A DNA stretch of 17,033 nucleotides from an uncultured Actinomycetes bacterium (GCA_903930035.1 CAIYXG010000182.1:1-17033); one strand, 5' to 3'; positions 1 to 7,192 are shown, counted from the stretch's first letter. Numbers and translations are program-made. The notes: a model not told the origin generated them from the sequence alone.

Positions 1-117
1 CAGCTGCGGGCCGTCGCCGAGGTCTACGGCAGCGACGACGCCGGCGAGAAGTTCGTGCACGACTTCGTCGCAGCCTGGGCCAAGGTCATGGACCTCGACC
101 GGTTCGACCTGCGCTGA
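1..117 (+). CDS. katG: Catalase-peroxidase KatG, C-terminal fragment
   Basis: This is the last 38 codons of a gene that begins before the window; the frame is open from base 1 to TGA at 115-117. The peptide contains AEVYGSDDAGEKFV and ends VMDLDRFDLR, which matches the well-conserved end of bifunctional catalase-peroxidases (class I haem peroxidases that remove H2O2 and organic peroxides). In this family the C-terminal domain is a degenerate copy of the peroxidase domain, so no catalytic residue is visible here. Identification rests on recognising this tail. A strong hairpin begins 15 bases after the stop, so the transcript probably ends there and does not continue into the baeRF gene. Confidence 0.88.
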   Translation, partial: QLRAVAEVYGSDDAGEKFVHDFVAAWAKVMDLDRFDLR

Positions 118-131
118 CGCCTGCAGCTGCG

Positions 132-164
132 GTGGGGAGGGACCATGCACGGGTCCCTCCCCAC
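132..164 (+). terminator. Intrinsic-type terminator hairpin after katG
   Basis: A perfect 13-bp inverted repeat, GTGGGGAGGGACC at 132-144 and GGTCCCTCCCCAC at 152-164, is separated by a 7-base loop. It starts 15 bases after the katG stop. There is no T-tract, as is common for terminators of high-GC actinobacteria. The stem is symmetric and could act on either strand, but no minus-strand gene points into it. Confidence 0.8.
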
Positions 165-300
165 AGGGTCGGTGCGTGCCGGCCGTCGCGGGCACCCCGA
201 CGAACCGCGGGAGGGGGAAGCGGCCGAGGGCGCCGCGCCGGTTCCGGAGAAGCCGCTCAGGTTTAGACGCTATTGATATCCGGAAATCCAGAGCAGATGT

Positions 301-306
301 TAGGGT
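301..306 (+). promoter_or_regulatory. Candidate -10 box for the baeRF transcript
   Basis: TAGGGT lies just after the only AT-richer patch (about 261-302) in the 338-base gap between katG and the baeRF gene. It is identical to the box in front of the gene at 16300. If used, it would give a leader of roughly 140 nt carrying the upstream ORF and hairpins described separately. No convincing -35 hexamer sits 17-18 bases upstream (TTGATA at 273-278 is too far away), so this is tentative. I see nothing else clear between 165 and 389. Confidence 0.3.
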
Positions 307-389
307 CGGTCGGGAAGGGGAGTACCCCGATCTCAGAGACGTCGTCAGCACGGGCTGCACCGCAGCCTCGGCGCTCTGGCCGCCGCCCA

Positions 390-453
390 GGGGCGACGGT
401 GGGAGAGACCTTCGATGGAACGGGCTCGTCGCCCCTCGAATCGAAAGGTCCTC
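390..453 (+). promoter_or_regulatory. Two mutually exclusive hairpins in the baeRF leader
   Basis: Hairpin A is a perfect 9-bp stem, GGGGCGACG (390-398) with CGTCGCCCC (427-435). Hairpin B pairs 405-416 with 440-453: six continuous pairs (TTCGAT with ATCGAA), a bulged A at 446, four pairs (ACC plus G with GGT plus C) and two more after a bulged C. The arms interleave, so A and B cannot both form as simple hairpins. B covers the only Shine-Dalgarno-like sequence, GAAAGG (443-448), ahead of the ATG at 456; A leaves it free. The layout resembles a translational on/off switch, but the pairing was found by eye and no folding energy was computed. Confidence 0.35.
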
Positions 454-459
454 CAATGA
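415..459 (+). CDS. Possible 14-residue leader peptide (upstream ORF)
   Basis: ATG at 415 opens a 14-codon frame, MERARRPSNRKVLQ, that stops at TGA 457-459. The stop overlaps the ATG of the baeRF gene as ATGA (456-459), the classic arrangement for translational coupling. GGGAGA at 401-406 is a plausible Shine-Dalgarno sequence about 8 bases upstream. The peptide is strongly basic (four Arg and one Lys), and the four Arg codons are all different (CGG, CGT, CGC, CGA). A ribosome translating it would disrupt both leader hairpins and arrive at the downstream start. ORFs this short also arise by chance in GC-rich DNA, so the call depends on the ATGA overlap, the SD and the hairpins together. Confidence 0.35.
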   Translation: MERARRPSNRKVLQ

Positions 460-1475
460 ACAGGTTCCTGCTGGCTGATCTTCAGCGGTGCAGCTCCTAC
501 CCGAGCGTCACCGTGCTGCTGTCAACGGACCGGGGCCCGTCCTTGGCTCCGCACGATGCCGCCCGGCTCGACCGTCTGGTCGACCAGGCGGTGCGCCGGC
601 TGACGGCGGAGGTGCGGGACCGTGACGTCCTGCCCCTCGCCGACCGGCTGCGTCTGCTTGCCCTCGAGCAGGCGGCGGTACCAGCAGCGGACGGTCTGGC
701 GCTCTGCGTGTCCGACGAGCGCGCCGTCGCCGTCCGTCTCGGGACGCCGGTCCGGGAACGGGTGGTGGTCGACTCCACGTTCGCCACCCGGGACCTCGTC
801 GCCGACCTCGCGAGGACCGCGGCGTTCCGGATCGTGACGGTCAGCGAGCAGTGCTCCCGGATGTTCCTCGGTGACCGGAACTCGCTGGTCGAGGTGCACG
901 ACGAGACCTGGCCGTTGCGCCGCCCCGACGAGTCCAGCGACACCCTGTGGGCCCGGGCAGTGTTCGACGCGGCTGCGGCCGCCACCACCGACCTGCCGCT
1001 GCCGACGGTGGTGGCGGGCGTGGAACGCACCCTCCTCCGTGTCGGCGTCGAGGGTGCCGTGCCCTGCGTCGGGGTGCTCCACGGCAACCACGACCGCGCC
1101 TCTGCGAACGACCTCCACCCGTTGGCCTGGCACATGGTGGAGCGCCACCTCGAACGTGACCGGGCCAGGGCCCTCGAGCGTCTTGACCGGGCACGGTCGG
1201 GCCGCCGGTTCGCCGGCGGGATCGACGAGGTCTGGTCCTTGGCCCTCGACGGACGCGTCGACCTGCTGCTCGTCGAGGAGTCGTACGAGCTGTCGGCGTG
1301 CCGGGGGCCTGGCGAGACACTGCTGCCTGCCGCGGACCGGGGTGGTGCCGACGTCATCGACGACATCGTGGACGAGACCATCGAGGCCGTCCTGCTCCGG
1401 GGTGGCCGGACCGTGGTCGTCCCCGACCGCGAGCTCGATGACCACGGCAGGATCGCTGCCGTGCTGCGCTACTGA
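456..1475 (+). CDS. baeRF-type (bacterial eRF1-like) protein
   Basis: The protein has 339 residues and resembles the bacterial archaeo-eukaryotic release factor (baeRF) group, distant bacterial relatives of the eRF1/Pelota/Vms1 fold proposed to act at the ribosome in peptide release or rescue. The best-matching part is the C-terminal third. It has VDLLLVEESYEL (about 268-279), as in the eRF1 third-domain strand, then ADVIDDIVDETIEAVLLRGG (298-317), VVVPDREL (320-327) and a terminal HGRIAAVLRY. Family 3 is the most likely subgroup, but I cannot confirm it, and I cannot identify a GGQ-like catalytic loop. The frame is open back to 273, but ATG 456 is preferred: it has GAAAGG 7 bases upstream, and the residues before it (Arg/Pro/Gly-rich) look non-coding. 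The gene appears monocistronic, between two strong terminators. Confidence 0.68.
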   Translation: MNRFLLADLQRCSSYPSVTVLLSTDRGPSLAPHDAARLDRLVDQAVRRLTAEVRDRDVLPLADRLRLLALEQAAVPAADGLALCVSDERAVAVRLGTPVRERVVVDSTFATRDLVADLARTAAFRIVTVSEQCSRMFLGDRNSLVEVHDETWPLRRPDESSDTLWARAVFDAAAAATTDLPLPTVVAGVERTLLRVGVEGAVPCVGVLHGNHDRASANDLHPLAWHMVERHLERDRARALERLDRARSGRRFAGGIDEVWSLALDGRVDLLLVEESYELSACRGPGETLLPAADRGGADVIDDIVDETIEAVLLRGGRTVVVPDRELDDHGRIAAVLRY

Positions 1476-1489
1476 CGTTCCCCCCACCT

Positions 1490-1540
1490 GGCCGACGACC
1501 GTCGCCTTCCCCGCCTCCCAGGGAGCGGCGGTCGTCGGCC
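1490..1540 (+). terminator. Terminator hairpin after the baeRF gene
   Basis: GGCCGACGACCG (1490-1501) and CGGTCGTCGGCC (1529-1540) form a perfect 12-bp stem. The loop is 27 bases, and its first bases (TCGCC) could extend the stem imperfectly. It begins 15 bases after the TGA at 1473-1475 and lacks a T-tract. The spacing and design match the terminator after katG. Confidence 0.7.
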
Positions 1541-1557
1541 CCTCTCGGCGGGCAGCG

Positions 1558-1795
1558 TCAGGGGTTCGGCACGGCGGCGAACTTCTTTGCGGTGAGCTGT
1601 CGCGCCGCACGGACGGAGTCCAGGACGTTCGCGCCGGCCACCCCGCCGATCACGTAGGTGTCCGCCGGCTGGCCGCTACGGAGTGACGATGTTGAAGTCG
1701 GGGTCTCGCCGCCCATTGCCGTCGGGCCAGCCTGCCGGCCGGGTTCCCGGACCCACACCCCCGGGGGGCGCAAAGTGTGTCAGCTGAATCACGAT
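1558..1795 (-). pseudogene. Possible degenerate gene remnant
   Basis: The gap 1476-1808 holds no clear intact gene, but the minus strand shows protein-like sequence in two frames. One frame, ending with TGA at 1558-1560, encodes a peptide containing ADTYVIGGVAGANVLDSV and then RAARQLTAKKFAAVPNP. Its codons have almost exclusively G/C third bases. The other frame, immediately upstream on that strand, encodes GWPDGNGRRDPDFNIVTP before a TAG at 1681-1683. A single-base shift near that TAG would join the two into one continuous C-terminus. I do not recognise the family; the YVIGG stretch faintly recalls cell-wall-binding repeat 2, which is too weak to assert. An alternative is a real 71-codon ORF starting with TTG at 1773, or chance. 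Confidence 0.25.
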
Positions 1796-1811
1796 TACCG
1801 TGTCGGGCGTG
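1796..1811 (+). promoter_or_regulatory. -10 box and leaderless GTG start of the DedA gene
   Basis: TACCGT (1796-1801) is followed after 7 bases by GTG at 1809. No Shine-Dalgarno sequence precedes either candidate start (1800 or 1809). The same TACCGT-N7-GTG arrangement recurs at 2565-2580. It predicts that transcription begins at the start codon itself. It also argues for 1809 over 1800, because 1800 lies inside the box. Confidence 0.5.
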
Positions 1812-2468
1812 GTGCTGGCGGTGACCGCATGGGTCGAGGAGGCAGTGGCGACCGGCGGCCCGCTGGTGCTGACCCTCGCGATGTTCCTCGAGAACGTCTT
1901 TCCGCCGATCCCGTCGGAGCTGGTGCTGCCGCTTGCCGGCTTCCTGGTGGAGCAGGGTGCGATGAACCCCGTGGTGGCGCTCGTCGCCTCGACGCTCGGC
2001 TCGGTGCTCGGAGCCGTCGTGCTCTACGAGGCCGGCCGGTACGGGGGCCGACCGCTCGTGCTGCGCTACGGCCGGGTCCTCCGGGTGGACGAGGACAAGC
2101 TGGACCGGGCCGACCGCTGGATGGACCGGCACGGCACCAAGGTCGTGCTCGTCGCCCGCATGGTCCCGCTCGCCCGCAGCGTCGTGTCGGTGCCGGCCGG
2201 GACCACCCGGATGGGCCGTGGCCAGTTCCTCGTCTACACCACGATCGGGTCGTTCCTCTGGAACGCCTCGCTGATCGGCGCCGGGTGGGCGCTCGGCGCC
2301 GCCTACGAGCAGGCCGCCGACGTCGTCGGCGTCCTGAGCGTGGTGGCAGCGGTCGCGCTCGTGCTCGGCCTGCTGGTGCTGTGGTGGTGGGTGCAGCGCC
2401 GCCCGGGCCCTGACGCGCTGGCCGACGACCGCCCGACCGACCCTGGCGCACCCGACGGTCCTCGCTGA
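1809..2468 (+). CDS. DedA/VTT-family membrane protein
   Basis: The protein has 219 residues from GTG 1809, the normal size for DedA (SNARE-associated, VTT-domain) proteins. These are integral membrane proteins with re-entrant loops, linked to flipping of lipid carriers (undecaprenyl phosphate, phosphatidylethanolamine) and to envelope homeostasis. Visible family marks are FLENVFPPIPSE (26-37), with conserved acidic residues E28 and E37, a glycine-rich GSVLGAVVLYEAGRYGG (64-80), and VARMVPLARSVVSVPAG (115-131), carrying the conserved Arg pair R117 and R123. Hydrophobic segments lie near 16-26, 38-48, 56-73, 141-162 and 172-194, and the C-terminal tail is soluble and proline-rich. A start at 1800 would add only three residues. 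The gene appears monocistronic. The lipid substrate cannot be read from the sequence. Confidence 0.9.
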   Translation: MVLAVTAWVEEAVATGGPLVLTLAMFLENVFPPIPSELVLPLAGFLVEQGAMNPVVALVASTLGSVLGAVVLYEAGRYGGRPLVLRYGRVLRVDEDKLDRADRWMDRHGTKVVLVARMVPLARSVVSVPAGTTRMGRGQFLVYTTIGSFLWNASLIGAGWALGAAYEQAADVVGVLSVVAAVALVLGLLVLWWWVQRRPGPDALADDRPTDPGAPDGPR

Positions 2469-2564
2469 AGCGGCGGTCCGCTCGGCGGCAGCCGAACGGG
2501 GTGGCGTGGGCTGGCTTGACCGACCGCCTACCGCCGGGCCCTTCCTGAGTCCACGGGTGACCGT

Positions 2565-2580
2565 TACCGTGTTGGTCGTG
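2565..2580 (+). promoter_or_regulatory. -10 box and leaderless GTG start of the surface-protein operon
   Basis: TACCGT (2565-2570), 7 bases, then GTG at 2578, the same layout as in front of the DedA gene. CCCTTCC (2539-2545) lies 19 bases before the box, and the lipoprotein promoter has the same heptamer at the same distance (9246-9252). That match may be coincidence. The competing possibility is initiation at ATG 2629, which has a strong AGAGGAGG (2613-2620) 8 bases upstream. In that case TACCGT would still be the promoter, with a 51-nt leader. Confidence 0.45.
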
Positions 2581-3558
2581 GAACCGACCGAGACAGCGAG
2601 CACCGCCGCCGCAGAGGAGGCCGCCACCATGTCGCCGCCCGTTCGGGGGCCCGTCTCGCTGCGCGGCGTGCTTGCGTGGGTGGGTGTCACTACCGTCCTG
2701 GCGTCGTCGGCGGCCGCGCTCGGTGCCGCCGGTGCATTCGGCAGACCGAGCGCCACGTCCGTCACGCGACGGGAGGTGACGGCGCTCGACTGCCCGTGGC
2801 AGGACCCGGCGGCCACCCTCCCGGCCGGCGCCCGGGTCCTTGCCGTGGCCTCGGCGGAGGGTGGCTGGGTCGGGGTGCGCAACCCCACGAACCTGGGCCA
2901 GGTCGTGTGGCTCCAGTCCGCCGAGCTGCGCGCCGACCCTGGCCAGAAGGGCCTGGGCTCGTTGCCCGGCCTGCCCTGCAATGACCAGGCCCCGCCGGCG
3001 CCACCGTCGTCTGAGGTGCCCACCGCCCCGCCGTCCGTGCCGCAGGAGGTCGCCGGGGCGACGACCACCGTCCCGTCCACCACCACCACCACCGTGCCCG
3101 GTGCGCCGCCCAGCGCCGCGCCCTCCCCGACCAGCCCTGCTGCTGCCCCGACGACCGCAGCGGTTGCGCCGGCGCCGTCTCCTCCCACGCCGGCCCCGGC
3201 GCCGCGCGACACGACCCCGCCCGTCATCAGCCAGTCCGCTGTGTCGCCCGTCGAGATCTGTGACACCCCGCAGACCGGCTGGTCGAACGCCGCCAGCATC
3301 ACTGCGCAGGTCACCGACGACCGCGGTGTCGCCTCAGTGGTGGCCACCTTCTCCGGTGCCGCCCTGCCGGCACTTCCGCTGGCAGCCCGGCCGAACCGCA
3401 CCTACGGCGGCACGTTCGCCCCGACCGCCGCCACGGCGCCCGCCAACAGCTCCGTGGTCGTCACGATCACCCTGACGGCCCGGGACGCAGCCAACAACAC
3501 CGCGACCAGGACCCTCCAGACGGTCCGCGTGTACGACGCAGGACTGTGCCTGTTTTGA
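2578..3558 (+). CDS. Membrane-anchored surface protein, SH3-like plus Ig-like
   Basis: I recognise no named family, but the architecture is readable (326 residues from GTG 2578; 309 if ATG 2629 is the start). A short cytoplasmic tail precedes one hydrophobic segment (about 27-53). Residues 70-120 look like a bacterial SH3-like fold, with LPAGARVLAVASAEGGWVGV and then VVWLQSAEL. A Pro/Thr/Ala-rich linker (about 136-210, including TTTTTVP) follows. The last 115 residues begin DTTPPVIS and resemble an Ig-like beta-sandwich, with one Cys near its start (ICDT) and one at its end (GLCLF), well placed for a closing disulfide. There are four Cys, all outside the membrane. The role is unknown; cell-wall contact through the SH3-like part is a guess. 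The next gene starts 14 bases after the stop, so the two are probably co-transcribed. Confidence 0.65.
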   Translation: MEPTETASTAAAEEAATMSPPVRGPVSLRGVLAWVGVTTVLASSAAALGAAGAFGRPSATSVTRREVTALDCPWQDPAATLPAGARVLAVASAEGGWVGVRNPTNLGQVVWLQSAELRADPGQKGLGSLPGLPCNDQAPPAPPSSEVPTAPPSVPQEVAGATTTVPSTTTTTVPGAPPSAAPSPTSPAAAPTTAAVAPAPSPPTPAPAPRDTTPPVISQSAVSPVEICDTPQTGWSNAASITAQVTDDRGVASVVATFSGAALPALPLAARPNRTYGGTFAPTAATAPANSSVVVTITLTARDAANNTATRTLQTVRVYDAGLCLF

Positions 3559-3572
3559 CCGAGGAGCCCACC

Positions 3573-6269
3573 GTGCGAGGTCGGGTCGCCCTGCGCGTCG
3601 TTGCCGCCGTTGCGTCCGTCGCCGTGGTCGGCGCAGCCGCACTGGTCGGTCGGTCGATGGCACCGCTGCCCGGCCCCTCGAGCGAGCTCGCCGACGTCGT
3701 GTCGCCGATCGGGGGTCCGCAGGACCCGCCGGTTAAGGGTCAGCGTCTGGGGTCGGGCGAGCTCCTTGGCACCGAGGTGGTCACGCTGCCCGACGAGGAC
3801 CAGGACACGCCCGCTGGTGAGGACGGGGACCCTGCGCTCCGACAGGTTGCCGACCAGTCCCTACCGCCCGGCACGCCGGACGACGTCGCGCTCGCCGTCG
3901 CCCTCGCCGGAGCGACCCCGTCGGGACGGTCGAGCGGGGCCACGACTACGACCACGGCGGCCGCCGACCCACCGCCGTCGAGCGGAGATGCTCCGTCGGG
4001 CGGCGCTCCCGGACTAGCGGTCGTCGACCCGTGCGCCGTTGCGGGGGAAGCGCCCCCGTCCGGGTCGGGCTGCCCCGAGGGCGTGCGGTCGGTCGTGCTC
4101 GCCACCTTCTCCCCGGAGCCGCTCGAGCCGCTCGCGTCTGCCGAGCCCCTCACCCGGGAGGAGTGGCCGGCCGGGGTGACCCCGTTCCTCTTCTGCCCCC
4201 GCGCCACCCTCGCCGCGGGGGAGGTGCGGTTTGGTGTCTCAGCGTCGACCCCGGGAACTGCGACCATCACTGTGGAGCCCGCCGACGACGCCGGCGTTGC
4301 CCCGCCGGGCTCTGAGCGGACCTTCACGGTCGCAACCACCCCCGAACAGCTCGCCGCCTGGCAGACCGACTTCGAGCCCGACGGTCACGTGGCCCTCGAC
4401 GCCCGTCCCCAGCTCTGCACCACGCTGACGGGTCTGGGCGGCTTCACGCAGTGGCGCTACCGGGTGTCGTACGAGGACATTTTCGGTCGCACGGCCTCGG
4501 CCAGTGGCGGGTACCTCCGCGTGCCGTCCCGCTCGACCGTGCCGCAGCCCACCGTGCTGCCGCTGGGCACGGGCCAGTTCTTCGTGTCCGCACCCCACAA
4601 GGGTGCGGACTTCGTCCGGATCGGTGCGGAGGTGACCGACAGCACCGAGCCGTGTCCGCTTCGTCGTTCCACCGGCCGCTACGTCCCCCCTGGCTCGTTG
4701 CCCGCCGTGTCGAGCGCGACCCTTCCCGTTAGTCCCGGCTACCTCGCCGCACGGGGCTACGACAGCTCCTATACCGAGGTGTCCACGGCGCGCTTCGTCG
4801 CGCCTCCCGGACGCGAGGTGCTGGTGTGCCTGCTCACCTTCGCCGACGGGTCGACCCAGACGCTCGCCCCCAGCTCCGTGACCACCATCCGCCTGCGGAC
4901 GCCCGGTGCGGCGCTCGCGTCCGCAACGCTGGACTCCGTGCACCTCGCGGCACGCACCGGGTCGAACAGCCTCAAGATCGTTGCGTTCCGCAGTACCGGC
5001 CCGACCTCGGCCCGCTGCGGTGGATGGACCGGGCCCCGTGACGAGGACCTCACCAACCTGGACTACCGGTTGTGCTCGGCCCCGAGCGACCGCGAGGTCG
5101 ACGAGTGGCGCGTCATCGGGCCCCTGCTCGACCAGCCGTTCGTGATCCGCACCACCGTCACCCGGGACGGCAGGACGTTCTCGAAGAGCACCGTGCTGGC
5201 GAACTCGAAAGCAGCTCGCTGCAGGTCGCTCGGCTGCCCCACGCCGCCACCGGCCGTGTTCGAGGTCCCCCTCCCCACCGCCCCGGTCCCGTCGGGCCTG
5301 TGCGGGTCCTCCTTCGGACCGTGCGACCCCCCGACCAGCGAGCGGAGCCTCGGCGTGGCCCGCGTCCGCGTCGACTGGACGGCGCCCGCTCCTGGTTCGG
5401 CGTCTCGCTGGGAGGTTGGTGCGCCCTCGAGCGCGCGGCCCGCGCCGAGCCCCGCACCGATGTTCGACTGGATGGTCACGCCGACCATCGAGCGCGCTGG
5501 TACCGCCAACCCCGGTCTGCGGGCCAGCCTCAAGGCCGACCGGCTCGTGACGTGGTCCGTCACGCTCTCGGGCTGCGACCGCCCCGGTGCGACCCGGACC
5601 CTGACCGGCCCGGCGTCGCCCACGTTCCGGATCGCGTTCGACGACCTGTGCCCGGGTGCCGACCACTTCCTGGACGCCACCATCACCGACCCGCGGACTG
5701 GCGCGTCCTCGACCTGGAACGCCACCTCCGTCGCCGCCTTCACCCCGGGCTGGTGGCCAGGTGCGAACATACGTATTCCTGGGGAGCGGGTACCGGTGGC
5801 GGTGTACCTCGTGGCCGAGCGTCCGCCAGCTGCTCGTCCGATCAGCCTGTTGGCCGCCGACCAGGGCGAGGTCCGGCTCGGCAACCTCTTCGACCCGGCC
5901 CGGCCGGACGTCATCACCGGCGAGGAATGGGCCCAGCACCCCGAACGTCGTGCCTACGAACCAACCCAGACCTGCAACATGCAGGGGCTCGACCCGCGGA
6001 ACGGACTACGGGGGCACCAGTGGAACCTCTTCAGGACGCTGGACCTCGGCACCGGTCCCCTGCCGGTCTCGGCGTCGGCCCAGCTGTTCGGGGCCAACGG
6101 AACGTCGGCCCGGTGCACTGTCAACTACAGCGTGTTCAACATGTTCGAGTCGAGCGTGTCGGGCACCGTGTCGAGCGCCCAGCTCCGGAACGTTGGTGAC
6201 GAGGTGCGCATCACCAGCGCAGCAGATGCCGAGTTCCCGCTCACGCTGATCATCAAGCGCACCCGCTGA
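3573..6269 (+). CDS. Large unrecognised secreted or anchored surface protein
   Basis: The protein has 898 residues. GTG 3573 is chosen because GAGGAG (3561-3566) lies 6 bases upstream; the frame opens earlier, at 3546, inside the preceding gene. A basic N-terminus and one hydrophobic stretch (about 8-29) suggest a signal peptide or anchor. Residues 75-150 are low-complexity (Asp/Glu, then Thr/Pro/Ser). The rest alternates short beta-like stretches with Pro/Gly turns. One part near 205-318 (GVSASTPGTATITVEP ... QWRYRVSYEDIFGRTASASG) reads like a fibronectin-III-type sandwich, but I cannot define domains firmly. There are 16 Cys, all after residue 150, an even number consistent with disulfides outside the cell. 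No catalytic motif or sortase signal is visible. Its coupling to the SH3/Ig-like protein suggests that the two act together at the cell surface. Confidence 0.6.
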   Translation: MRGRVALRVVAAVASVAVVGAAALVGRSMAPLPGPSSELADVVSPIGGPQDPPVKGQRLGSGELLGTEVVTLPDEDQDTPAGEDGDPALRQVADQSLPPGTPDDVALAVALAGATPSGRSSGATTTTTAAADPPPSSGDAPSGGAPGLAVVDPCAVAGEAPPSGSGCPEGVRSVVLATFSPEPLEPLASAEPLTREEWPAGVTPFLFCPRATLAAGEVRFGVSASTPGTATITVEPADDAGVAPPGSERTFTVATTPEQLAAWQTDFEPDGHVALDARPQLCTTLTGLGGFTQWRYRVSYEDIFGRTASASGGYLRVPSRSTVPQPTVLPLGTGQFFVSAPHKGADFVRIGAEVTDSTEPCPLRRSTGRYVPPGSLPAVSSATLPVSPGYLAARGYDSSYTEVSTARFVAPPGREVLVCLLTFADGSTQTLAPSSVTTIRLRTPGAALASATLDSVHLAARTGSNSLKIVAFRSTGPTSARCGGWTGPRDEDLTNLDYRLCSAPSDREVDEWRVIGPLLDQPFVIRTTVTRDGRTFSKSTVLANSKAARCRSLGCPTPPPAVFEVPLPTAPVPSGLCGSSFGPCDPPTSERSLGVARVRVDWTAPAPGSASRWEVGAPSSARPAPSPAPMFDWMVTPTIERAGTANPGLRASLKADRLVTWSVTLSGCDRPGATRTLTGPASPTFRIAFDDLCPGADHFLDATITDPRTGASSTWNATSVAAFTPGWWPGANIRIPGERVPVAVYLVAERPPAARPISLLAADQGEVRLGNLFDPARPDVITGEEWAQHPERRAYEPTQTCNMQGLDPRNGLRGHQWNLFRTLDLGTGPLPVSASAQLFGANGTSARCTVNYSVFNMFESSVSGTVSSAQLRNVGDEVRITSAADAEFPLTLIIKRTR

Positions 6270-6286
6270 GGGCGCCGCCCGTCACG

Positions 6287-7192
6287 TCAGGTCGACGGGA
6301 GGTCGGACCGCCCCGACGGGAACCGTTGCCGCAGGGCCGGCAAGGCTGCGGCCAGCACGACCCCGGCCAGCACGCCGCCGTAGACGAACCACCGGTTGAA
6401 CGGGGTGTCGACGGCGTTGGCGAGCTCCCGGCCCTGCGTCAGGAGGAGGAGCCCGGCCACGGCGAGGCCCAGCGCCCGGGCCGGTACCCGGTGGATCACG
6501 CGTGCGGCGAGCGGCGCGGCCACGACGCCCCCGAGCAGCATCGCCGCCAGGACGCCGAGGTCGATCTCGCTGCGGTTGCCGGCGAGCCCCAGCAGCGTCC
6601 CGGCGGAGACCACGGCGACGGCCACCTCGGCCGAGTTGACCGACCCGACGGCGAGCCGCGGCGGTACACGGTGGTGGAGCAGGAACGGCGTCACCACCGG
6701 TCCCCACGCGCCGATCATGCCGTTCGTGACGCCCCCGACGGCGCCGGCGACACGGGTGCCGGCCGGCGGGTCGGCCTGCTCGGCGTCAGGCCCGTCGTCC
6801 CCGGCGGCGTCGCGGGCTGCGGCCGGGTCCTGCAGCCCGAACCGCACCAGGATCCGCAGCCCCACGAGCATGAGGAGCACGGCGAGCACCGGTCGCAGCA
6901 CCGCGGGGTCGATGAGGGTGAGCGCCACGGCGCCGACGACCGCGCCGGCGGCCCCCGGCAGGGCGAGACGGAGCACCACCCGGGTGTTGACGTTGCCGGC
7001 TCGCCAGTGCGCAGCCCCCGACGCCAGGCCGGTCACCACCTTGGCCACGTTGATCGACGCCGTCGCGGCGGTCGGGCTGATCCCGGCGCTGAGCAGGATC
7101 GCCGAGGACGTGGGCCCGAAGCCCATGCCGAGCGCGCCGTCGACCATGGCGGCCATGAACCCGGCGACTGCCACCAGCAGGAGCTCCGTCAC
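6287..7192 (-). CDS. TauE/SafE (TSUP) family permease
   Basis: The protein has 301 residues and is highly hydrophobic, with about eight membrane segments in two halves. The N-terminal half has VDGALGMGFGPTSS (17-30) and the second half has GGVTNGMIGAWGPVVTPF; this internally repeated glycine-rich pattern is typical of the TauE/SafE sulfite exporter superfamily. A charged, Asp/Ala-rich cytoplasmic loop (about 120-145) joins the halves. Members carry organosulfur or sulfur anions or other small organic anions; the substrate cannot be told from sequence. GTG 7192 is the start, with TAGCCT 7 bases upstream and no Shine-Dalgarno. It converges with the surface-protein operon, with only 17 bases between the two stops and no strong hairpin there. 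Confidence 0.85.
   Translation of the reverse strand: MTELLLVAVAGFMAAMVDGALGMGFGPTSSAILLSAGISPTAATASINVAKVVTGLASGAAHWRAGNVNTRVVLRLALPGAAGAVVGAVALTLIDPAVLRPVLAVLLMLVGLRILVRFGLQDPAAARDAAGDDGPDAEQADPPAGTRVAGAVGGVTNGMIGAWGPVVTPFLLHHRVPPRLAVGSVNSAEVAVAVVSAGTLLGLAGNRSEIDLGVLAAMLLGGVVAAPLAARVIHRVPARALGLAVAGLLLLTQGRELANAVDTPFNRWFVYGGVLAGVVLAAALPALRQRFPSGRSDLPST

Noticed and set aside
273..455. N-terminal extension of the baeRF protein to 273
   Set aside because: The extra 61 codons are Pro/Arg/Gly-rich and unlike the family, and the ATG at 456 has its own SD-like sequence. The upstream stretch holds leader hairpins instead.
2539..2545. CCCTTCC at exactly the same distance (19 bases) before the -10 boxes at 2565 and 9272
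   Set aside because: Only two of eight promoters share it and it does not resemble a -35 element I know; coincidence is likely. It is noted in the promoter entry.
3056..3206. Repetitive ACC/GCC/CCG codons, resembling a DNA repeat
   Set aside because: This is the coding sequence of a Thr/Pro/Ala linker with irregular units, not a tandem DNA repeat of defined period.
1650..3401. Long minus-strand open frame (583 codons) across the DedA and surface-protein genes
   Set aside because: It runs antisense to two well-supported genes and its composition is low-complexity (Gly/Ala/Val and Arg/His-rich). It is an artefact of high GC at third positions on the opposite strand.
4239..5939. Long minus-strand open frame (566 codons) opposite the 898-residue protein
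   Set aside because: It is Arg/Gly/His-rich without hydrophobic core patterns, while the plus-strand frame has normal secreted-protein composition, an SD and a signal segment.
6270..6280. GGGC-GCC-GCCC between the convergent surface-protein and permease genes
   Set aside because: A 4-bp stem with a 3-base loop is too weak to call a terminator.
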